NCBI RefSeq assembly: GCF_023715845.1 | Contig: NZ_JAMBOR010000023.1 | Span: forward strand, 1 to 58,414 | Direction: 5' to 3' | Origin: Fictibacillus phosphorivorans | GTDB taxonomy: Bacteria > Bacillota > Bacilli > Bacillales > Fictibacillaceae | DNA length: 58,414 nucleotides | Program-made: the position numbers and the translations under genes | Part shown: in pieces, positions 52,981-58,414 of the stretch | Position numbering within the stretch: position 1 is the stretch's first letter | Layout of the letters: each line of letters opens with the position of its first letter | The notes under the pieces: generated by a model | Seen by the model: only the letters and a program-made list of their open reading frames with translations | Told to the model about the DNA's origin: nothing | Database searches by the model: none

Positions 52981-55401
52981 TTAGACGGTTTCAACAACAA
53001 AATCGTTTTCTTCAACGTCAATTTTAACCGTCTGACCTTTGTTGATATTTCCTTTAAGCAGCTCCTCAGATAATCGATCCTCGATCTTTCTCTGAAGGGC
53101 TCTTCTTAATGGACGAGCTCCATAATCAGGATCATAGCCCTCATCTGTAATCTTCTCTAGCGCAGCCTGTGTAAGTTCGATCTCGATGCCTTGTTCACTT
53201 AGACGCTTCTTCAAGGAATCTGCCATGAGACTTACGATTCGTAATAGGTGCTCTTTCTCTAGAGAATGGAAGACGATGATCTCATCAATACGGTTTAAGA
53301 ACTCTGGACGGAATGCACGTTTTAGTTCATCCATGACTTTAGACTTCATGTCGTTGTATTTCTGATTTTCATTGTGAACAGCGAAACCTAGTGAACGGTT
53401 ACGCTTCAGCGTGCTCGCCCCAACGTTTGATGTCATGATGACAACTGTATTGCGGAAGTCCACTGTACGTCCTTTAGAATCTGTCAGACGCCCATCTTCA
53501 AGGACTTGAAGTAAGATATTGAATACTTCTGGATGTGCTTTTTCAATCTCATCCAGCAAGATAACGGAGTATGGTTTTCTTCTTACTTTTTCCGTTAACT
53601 GACCGCCCTCTTCATGCCCTACATAACCTGGAGGAGACCCGACAAGTCTTGAAGTCGTATGCTTCTCCATGTACTCAGACATATCGATACGGATAATGGC
53701 ATCTTCATCTCCGAAAAGTGTTTCAGCAACAGCTCTTGCAAGCTCAGTTTTACCAACACCAGTCGGTCCTAAGAAGATGAATGAACCAATCGGACGCTTA
53801 GGATCTTTCAAACCAGCACGAGCTCTTCGGATTGCTTTTGAAATCGCCGTTACTGCTTCTGACTGTCCGATTACACGGTTATGAAGAATTTCTTCCATCT
53901 TCAAGAGACGGTCTGTTTCTTCCTCTGCAAGTTTAGAAACAGGTACTCCCGTCCATGACGATACCACTTGTGCGATATCCTCAGGAGTGACTTCTGTATT
54001 TTCTTTGCCTTGTTTTTCTTTCCACACGTCCTTCGTTTTTTCTAGCTCTTCACGTAGACGCTGTTCAGAATCGCGAAGAGAAGCCGCCTTTTCAAACTCC
54101 TGGCTTTGAACCGCTGCATCCTTTTCTTTACGGACCTCTTCCAGCTTTTGTTCAAGCTCTTTTAAATTTGGCGGAGCCGTATAAGAACGAAGACGAACTT
54201 TGGATGCCGCCTCGTCAATTAAGTCGATCGCTTTATCCGGCAAGAAACGGTCCGAGATATAGCGGTCAGATAAGGATACAGATGCCTCAATCGCCTCGTC
54301 CGTGATAGTTACACGGTGATGAGCTTCATAGCGATCACGAAGTCCTTGAAGGATCTGAATGCTTTCATCCTTCGTTGGCTCATTGACCGTAATCGGCTGG
54401 AAACGACGCTCTAACGCTGCATCTTTTTCTATATATTTTCTATATTCATCAAGGGTTGTAGCACCGATACATTGTAGTTCTCCACGGGCAAGAGCAGGTT
54501 TTAAAATGTTAGATGCATCGATCGCTCCTTCTGCTCCTCCTGCACCGATCAAAGTGTGAAGTTCATCTATGAAAAGAATGATATTGCCGGCTTGGCGGAT
54601 TTCATCCATTACTTTTTTCAGACGGTCTTCAAATTCACCTCTGTATTTTGTACCTGCAACAACCGTACCCATATCAAGTGTCATCACTCGCTTATCGCGA
54701 AGTGTTTCAGGCACCTCATTATTAATGATCTGCTGTGCTAATCCTTCTGCGATCGCCGTTTTACCAACACCAGGCTCACCGATAAGCACAGGGTTGTTTT
54801 TCGTACGACGGCTTAACACTTCGATAACACGCTGAATTTCCTTCGCACGCCCGATAACAGGGTCTAGGGATCCATCACGCGCCACAGCTGTCAGATCACG
54901 AGCTAGGCTGTCTAGAGTCGGTGTATTGGCGCTTGCAGAAGAACCTCTGTGGCTTGAAGAAGATTCATTGCTTCCTAACAACTGAAGCACTTGTTGACGT
55001 GCTTTGTTAAGACTTACACCAAGGTTGTTCAATACTCTTGCTGCTACGCCTTCGCCTTCACGAATTAATCCTAATAAAATATGTTCTGTTCCAACATAGG
55101 AGTGTCCTAATTTACGAGCTTCATCCATAGAAAGCTCAATAACCTTTTTAGCACGCGGTGTATAATGAATCGTTTGAACAGCTTCCTGTCCACGGCCGAT
55201 TAACGTCTCCACTTCTTTCTGAATCTTTTCAGGTCCAAGGCCAAGTACTTGAAGAGCTTTTGCCGCAATACCTTCACCTTCCCTGATCAATCCTAATAAA
55301 ATATGTTCAGTTCCCACATTGTTATGACCCAATCGAATTGCTTCTTCTTGTGCTAACGCTAATACTTTTTGTGCTCGCTCTGTAAAACGGCCAAACATCA
55401 T
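52981..55401 (-). CDS. clpC: ATP-dependent Clp protease ATPase subunit ClpC
   Basis: The 806-residue AAA+ unfoldase: double Clp-N repeat (1-145), first ATPase domain with [13 protein letters not shown], a coiled-coil M domain (about 400-480), and second ATPase domain with [15 protein letters not shown]-terminal region for ClpP docking follows. It works with the adaptors MecA and McsB. Last gene of the ctsR operon. Confidence 0.98.
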   Translation of the reverse strand: MMFGRFTERAQKVLALAQEEAIRLGHNNVGTEHILLGLIREGEGIAAKALQVLGLGPEKIQKEVETLIGRGQEAVQTIHYTPRAKKVIELSMDEARKLGHSYVGTEHILLGLIREGEGVAARVLNNLGVSLNKARQQVLQLLGSNESSSSHRGSSASANTPTLDSLARDLTAVARDGSLDPVIGRAKEIQRVIEVLSRRTKNNPVLIGEPGVGKTAIAEGLAQQIINNEVPETLRDKRVMTLDMGTVVAGTKYRGEFEDRLKKVMDEIRQAGNIILFIDELHTLIGAGGAEGAIDASNILKPALARGELQCIGATTLDEYRKYIEKDAALERRFQPITVNEPTKDESIQILQGLRDRYEAHHRVTITDEAIEASVSLSDRYISDRFLPDKAIDLIDEAASKVRLRSYTAPPNLKELEQKLEEVRKEKDAAVQSQEFEKAASLRDSEQRLREELEKTKDVWKEKQGKENTEVTPEDIAQVVSSWTGVPVSKLAEEETDRLLKMEEILHNRVIGQSEAVTAISKAIRRARAGLKDPKRPIGSFIFLGPTGVGKTELARAVAETLFGDEDAIIRIDMSEYMEKHTTSRLVGSPPGYVGHEEGGQLTEKVRRKPYSVILLDEIEKAHPEVFNILLQVLEDGRLTDSKGRTVDFRNTVVIMTSNVGASTLKRNRSLGFAVHNENQKYNDMKSKVMDELKRAFRPEFLNRIDEIIVFHSLEKEHLLRIVSLMADSLKKRLSEQGIEIELTQAALEKITDEGYDPDYGARPLRRALQRKIEDRLSEELLKGNINKGQTVKIDVEENDFVVETV

Positions 55402-55416
55402 ACCCTTTCACGCTCC

Positions 55417-56487
55417 TTATCGGTTTTCTAATTTTATTCTTTCTCTGATTAAAGTGGCTCTTCTTATGTCGCGTTCTTCTGGGGTTAGAACTACACCTGC
55501 ATATTGTTGAAGAAAACCTGGTTGTGTAAGTATCATAAGTTCATTCAAGATTGTTTTTGAAATGCCAGGCAAGATCTCTAAATCGATACCAAGCCTCACA
55601 TCTGATAAGCATTTTGCCGCTTCTTTCGATTGGATAATCCTGCTGTTCTCCAACGTTCCCAATGAACGGTATAGCTTATCTTCAAGCTGGAGTTTCAAAC
55701 CTTCCTGCAGCTGTTTTCTTGCCGCACGCTCTTGCTGGATAACCTGCATGACAACACCAGCTAGATCTTCTATTATATCCTCTTCCGACTTGCCCAGTGT
55801 CATCTGATTTGAAATCTGAAAAATATTCCCTTGTGCTTCTGTTCCCTCACCATATATTCCTCTTACGGCTAATCCAAGCTGGTTAATTGCCGGAATAATA
55901 CGGCTTATTTTCTTTGTTAGAACTAAAGCCGGGAGATGCATCATGACCGAGGCTCTGAGTCCTGTACCAACGTTAGTCGGACAGCTCGTTAGATAACCTC
56001 GCTTTTCGTCAAACGCATAATCTGTATGACTCTCAATAAAATCATCAATCACATTTGCTTTATGAAGCACTTCTTTGAGTTGAAAGCCTGTTGCTAAGCA
56101 TTGAATACGGATATGGTCTTCCTCATTAAGCATGATACTGATGGATTCATCCTGATTCAGAAGCACTGCCCCGTATTTTGCCTTTTCAGCAAGATTTGGA
56201 CTGATGAGGTGTTTCTCAACAAGTACCCGTTTTTCAATTGGTTTTAGCTGTTCCATGACCAGCATTTCCAAATGTCCTGCTCCTGCTACATCTCTTTCAG
56301 TATTTATGAAAGAAGATATAGATGAAATCACCTCATGAGCAGATGTTTTGTCTGCAACGATAGGAAATACATACTGCTGAAGATTTCTTGCGAGTCGGAC
56401 ACGGGATGAGAGAACAATATCGGATTCAGGTCCCTCTTTTTTCATCCAAGGACTGATCGCATCGCTGATAAATCGTTCTAGAGACAT
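55417..56487 (-). CDS. mcsB: Protein-arginine kinase McsB
   Basis: The 356-residue guanido-phosphotransferase-like kinase marks proteins for ClpC-ClpP by arginine phosphorylation. [25 protein letters not shown] (reactive region) and [19 protein letters not shown] are intact. The allosteric phospho-arginine motif RDIRRA lies at 339-344. It starts 3 bp after mcsA, with its ribosome site inside that gene. Confidence 0.96.
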   Translation of the reverse strand: MSLERFISDAISPWMKKEGPESDIVLSSRVRLARNLQQYVFPIVADKTSAHEVISSISSFINTERDVAGAGHLEMLVMEQLKPIEKRVLVEKHLISPNLAEKAKYGAVLLNQDESISIMLNEEDHIRIQCLATGFQLKEVLHKANVIDDFIESHTDYAFDEKRGYLTSCPTNVGTGLRASVMMHLPALVLTKKISRIIPAINQLGLAVRGIYGEGTEAQGNIFQISNQMTLGKSEEDIIEDLAGVVMQVIQQERAARKQLQEGLKLQLEDKLYRSLGTLENSRIIQSKEAAKCLSDVRLGIDLEILPGISKTILNELMILTQPGFLQQYAGVVLTPEERDIRRATLIRERIKLENR

Positions 56488-56490
56488 AAG

Positions 56491-57024
56491 TTACGTATCC
56501 CTCCCCTGTTGCAAGCGTTGCTCAATCTTCCTTATCTCATCTCTTGTTTCAGCAGCTTTTTCGAATTCCTCGTTTAAAATATACTGCTGCATGGCTTGTT
56601 TTAATTGCTGAAGCTGCCTCTTTTCTTGAATACTGTTTCCTGCCCGTAAAGGGATTTTCCCTGCATGCACCGTATTGCCGCCATGAACCCGTTTAAAGAT
56701 CGGATTTAATTTGGATTCAAAAGCTTTGTAGCAATGATCACATCCAAAGCGACCGATTTTAGCAAACTGGTAATAACTCATCCCACATTTTTCACAAGCT
56801 AACGATGGCGGGATAAAGTTAGATGACGGGGTATTCGGAACATGTCCATCACCATGTAAAAGGCCAGAAAGCAATTGGTGAATGGAAAAGGAATTCGACC
56901 CCGGCAGGAATTCTCCTTTTTCTTTAGCACAATGTTCACAAATATGGAATTCTGTTTTCTCCCCATTTATGATCTTAGTAAAATGCAATGACGCTTCCCG
57001 TTCATGGCATTCTTCACAATTCAT
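56491..57024 (-). CDS. mcsA: McsA, zinc-binding activator of McsB
   Basis: The 177-residue protein has four CxxC pairs (CEEC, CEHC, CEKC, CDHC), two zinc modules, and a C-terminal UVR/coiled-coil motif (NEEFEKAAETRDEIRKIEQR). McsA activates McsB and links the stress operon to metal and oxidation sensing. Confidence 0.95.
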   Translation of the reverse strand: MNCEECHEREASLHFTKIINGEKTEFHICEHCAKEKGEFLPGSNSFSIHQLLSGLLHGDGHVPNTPSSNFIPPSLACEKCGMSYYQFAKIGRFGCDHCYKAFESKLNPIFKRVHGGNTVHAGKIPLRAGNSIQEKRQLQQLKQAMQQYILNEEFEKAAETRDEIRKIEQRLQQGRDT

Positions 57025-57060
57025 TCTGCTCCCTCCCTTTATATAGAATGAAAAAAAGGG

Positions 57061-57528
57061 CTATGTGGTTCTATATTTTAAAGTTTTTATCATAGCTTTT
57101 AAAAGTTCAGCTCGTAATTCATCCCTATCCGGAAGATTTAATTTTAAAATAGAACGATCCATAACGCTCAACATCAGCCTCGCTTCACGTTCACGGATAA
57201 TCTTTTCCTCCAGTAGCCTCTTAATTACATTTTCTGCGTTACCTTGTGATATCCTTTCACCAATCAAGGTAACTAAGTGATCAATGAGATGTGCGGAGCT
57301 CTCGGTTCGGACTTTCATGATCCGAATATAACCGCCCCCACCTCTTTTACTTTCCACTACAAATCCTTTTTCAACCGTGAATCTTGTGTTGATTACATAA
57401 TTAATTTGAGAAGGTACGCATTGAAACCTTTCAGCAATATCCGTCCGTTTGATCTCGATGGCCAAATCGTTTGAGCTTGAGAGAATTTGCTTTAAATAAT
57501 TTTCAATCACATCAGAAATATTCCTCAT
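57061..57528 (-). CDS. ctsR: Transcriptional repressor CtsR
   Basis: The 155-residue repressor of class III heat-shock genes has an N-terminal winged helix with the beta-wing motif KRGGGGYIRI and a C-terminal dimerisation domain. The Gly-rich wing acts as the thermosensor. The ATG follows GGGGGAGGGG. It controls its own operon through the site at 57548-57564. Confidence 0.97.
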   Translation of the reverse strand: MRNISDVIENYLKQILSSSNDLAIEIKRTDIAERFQCVPSQINYVINTRFTVEKGFVVESKRGGGGYIRIMKVRTESSAHLIDHLVTLIGERISQGNAENVIKRLLEEKIIREREARLMLSVMDRSILKLNLPDRDELRAELLKAMIKTLKYRTT

Positions 57529-57547
57529 TTCCCCTCCCCCTTCTGAC

Positions 57548-57564
57548 TTTGACTAACTTTGACT
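57548..57564 (-). promoter_or_regulatory. CtsR operator
   Basis: On minus it reads AGTCAAA-GTT-AGTCAAA, the CtsR heptad direct repeat. A third, partial heptad (AAGTCAG) follows at 57543-57549. It lies just downstream of the -10 at 57573-57578, so repressor binding would block early transcription. Confidence 0.93.
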
Positions 57565-57572
57565 ATACTCTT

Positions 57573-57602
57573 ATTATAGCCTGGTTTTTTCTGAAAATGC
57601 AA
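57573..57602 (-). promoter_or_regulatory. ctsR operon promoter
   Basis: TTGCAT (57597-57602), an 18-bp spacer and TATAAT (57573-57578), immediately upstream of the CtsR box. Confidence 0.75.
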
Positions 57603-57714
57603 ATCTCTATGCCTCCATTATTGCCTCTTGCTATGTGCTTTAACCTGTATGATTCTGTCGAATATCTAGTGGTTTTGGTGAGGGTTGTGTTGCTTGAGGA
57701 TGTCTTTTGATTTA

Positions 57715-57748
57715 TATAAAAAGAAGATGGATTTTACTCCATCTTCTT
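57715..57748 (-). terminator. Distal terminator-like hairpin of the rRNA operon
   Basis: GAAGATGGA/TCCATCTTC around a 6-nt loop, T5 on minus. Its arms are identical to those of the terminator at 58106-58129 next to 5S. Confidence 0.8.
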
Positions 57749-57782
57749 CATTATGGATTGAAATACCTCTCTATATAAGGGT

Positions 57783-57815
57783 GGCTGACGGTCGTCAGCC
57801 TTCGTTTTTAGTTTT
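57783..57815 (+). terminator. Plus-strand terminator hairpin, copy 1
   Basis: GGCTGAC-GGTC-GTCAGCC (57783-57800) followed by TTCGTTTTTAGTTTTT on plus. No plus-strand gene precedes it, so it may block antisense transcription. A near copy lies at 58060-58077. Confidence 0.7.
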
Positions 57816-57848
57816 TACGGTACGTGTTCTTTTAATCTGTTACACGTT

Positions 57849-57971
57849 CGCGCAAGATGACCCTCGTTTCGCTCAAAATCTTCGAGTACCGCTCAGAATC
57901 GACGAGCTACGCTCAAAATTCCAGATCTTCGCTCAGAATGGGTGGGTTTTCGCTCAAACTTGGATTTCAGG
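57849..57971. repeat. Phased degenerate repeat array C (six units, 20-21 bp period)
   Basis: CGCTCA cores start at 57870, 57890, 57910, 57930 and 57951, with a weaker CGCGCA at 57849. Spacings are 21, 20, 20, 20 and 21 bp. The consensus is TTCGCTCAAAAT, the reverse complement of array B. Sequences between cores are unrelated. Confidence 0.85.
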
Positions 57972-58059
57972 CCTTTCGATGTAACAATAAACGGCTTAAA
58001 ATGGTGGTTTTGATTCATCAAAACATTCTATTTATTTAAAATACCTTTAGAAAAGGGTG

Positions 58060-58090
58060 GGCTGACGATCGTCAGCCTTCTTTTTTTCTC
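58060..58090 (+). terminator. Plus-strand terminator hairpin, copy 2
   Basis: The perfect palindrome GGCTGACGATCGTCAGCC, followed by TTC and seven T on plus. It is preceded by AAATACCT and AAGGGTG, as is copy 1 at 57783. Confidence 0.75.
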
Positions 58091-58095
58091 TTTAT

Positions 58096-58130
58096 ACACA
58101 AAAAAGAAGATGGATCTTCATCCATCTTCC
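58096..58130 (-). terminator. rRNA operon terminator
   Basis: GAAGATGGAT-CTTC-ATCCATCTTC, 10-bp stem, with T6 on minus directly after the 5S gene. Confidence 0.9.
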
Positions 58131-58135
58131 TCATT

Positions 58136-58251
58136 GCCTAGCGACGTCCTACTCTAACAGGGGGAGACCCCCAACTACCATCGGCGCTGAAGAGCTTAAC
58201 TTCCGTGTTCGGTATGGGAACGGGTGTGACCTCTTCGCCATCATCACTAGA
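58136..58251 (-). rRNA. rrf: 5S ribosomal RNA
   Basis: The minus strand reads GGCGAAGAGGTCACACCCG, then the conserved ACCGAACACGGAAGTTAAGC block and closes with GTAGGACGTCGCTAGGC. The length of about 116 nt is standard. The ends are estimated from the terminal helix and may be off by 1-2 nt. It follows 23S rRNA in the rrn operon. Confidence 0.95.
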
Positions 58252-58346
58252 CCTCATCATGATTTGAACCATGATTTTATTAAGTTTGAGAGTATATTCT
58301 CTCAAAACTAGATACGACGTTTTCCAAACGTTTCATACAATAGTAA
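58252..58346 (-). other. 23S-5S internal transcribed spacer
   Basis: The 95-bp spacer contains the inverted repeat TTTGAGAG/CTCTCAAA around TATATT, typical of rRNA processing stems in bacilli. No tRNA gene is present. Confidence 0.7.
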
Positions 58347-58414
58347 GGATAAGCCCTCGACCGATTAGTATCTGTCAGCTCCACGTGTCGCCACGCTTCC
58401 ACACCAGACCTATC
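58347..58414 (-). rRNA. rrl: 23S ribosomal RNA, 3' end only
   Basis: The minus strand contains the conserved 3' end, with CTGACAGATACTAATCGGTC and then GAGGGCTTATCC. Only about 68 nt lie in the window. The 3' end is placed where CTTATCC would pair with the 5' terminus of 23S. This is the Mini-III processing region. Confidence 0.93.

Larger units (their letters stand above)
57603..58135. other. Gene-free spacer between the rRNA operon and ctsR
   Basis: No credible coding gene; short frames across the repeats read as Phe-Ala-Gln-Asn artefacts. It contains two minus-strand terminators, two plus-strand hairpin terminators, a third hairpin (58007-58024, GTTTTGA/TCAAAAC) and repeat array C. Confidence 0.8.

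Noticed and set aside
57849-57971. CRISPR array
   Set aside because: Cores are only 6-12 bp and degenerate, the period is 20-21 bp, and no cas gene is in the window.
57685-58039. Short plus-strand reading frames with repeated Phe-Ala-Gln-Asn words across array C
   Set aside because: They arise from the CGCTCAAAAT repeats read in shifting frames; a 20-21 bp period does not keep one frame, there is no ribosome binding site, and the region holds terminators.
58252-58346. tRNA gene between 23S and 5S
   Set aside because: The 95-bp spacer has only a processing stem; no cloverleaf or CCA-type end is visible.

Overview
The window is chromosomal core DNA of a Bacillaceae member (Bacillus-like Firmicute). 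The gene order matches the Bacillus subtilis segment running from an rRNA operon through ctsR-clpC, rpoBC, the str, S10, spc and alpha operons to cwlD-salA-gerD-kbaA. The window is printed in reverse, so nearly everything reads on the minus strand; only gerD is on plus. Sporulation and germination genes (kbaA, gerD, cwlD, sigH) show an endospore former. The genus cannot be fixed from this sequence; a Fictibacillus-like bacillus is only a guess.

Layout, in coordinate order. 1-248: the end of an IS3-type insertion sequence, with a second IS-like terminus abutting kbaA. 246-4062: sporulation/germination block (kbaA, gerD, salA, cwlD, ybaK-like). 4230-23708: ribosomal superoperon read right to left, S10-spc-alpha (rpsJ to rplQ), then the ECF transporter core ecfA1-ecfA2-ecfT, truA, rplM and rpsI. 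23709-24454: a gene-free gap with tandem S10 promoters, a structured leader and a phased repeat array. 24455-29229: str operon (ybxF-like, rpsL, rpsG, fusA, tuf). 29314-37403: rpoC, rpoB and a ybxB-like methyltransferase. 37523-41160: rplL, rplJ, rplA, rplK, nusG, secE, rpmG. 41512-48365: sigH, rae1, rlmB, mrnC, cysS, cysE (with a Cys T-box leader), gltX, ispF. 48362-57528: ispD, yacL, disA, radA, clpC, mcsB, mcsA, ctsR, the last behind a CtsR operator. 57529-58414: a terminator-rich spacer with another phased repeat array, a 5S rRNA gene and the 3' end of 23S rRNA.

The genes jointly build ribosomes, RNA polymerase and translation factors, with RNA-level control elements visible in several leaders (L10, L13, S10, T-box, and a terminator inside the rpoB leader). 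Stress and proteostasis genes (ctsR-mcsA-mcsB-clpC), DNA integrity signalling (radA, disA), RNA maturation (mrnC, rae1, rlmB, truA), isoprenoid and cysteine synthesis and sporulation functions surround them. No protein-coding system here is new. The most unusual signals are non-coding: three intergenic arrays of degenerate repeats with a strict 20-21 bp period, a duplicated hairpin module downstream of the rRNA operon, a repeat-like structured element inserted between the cysE T-box and cysE, a perfect terminator palindrome inside the rpoB leader, and two nested IS termini at the end of kbaA.
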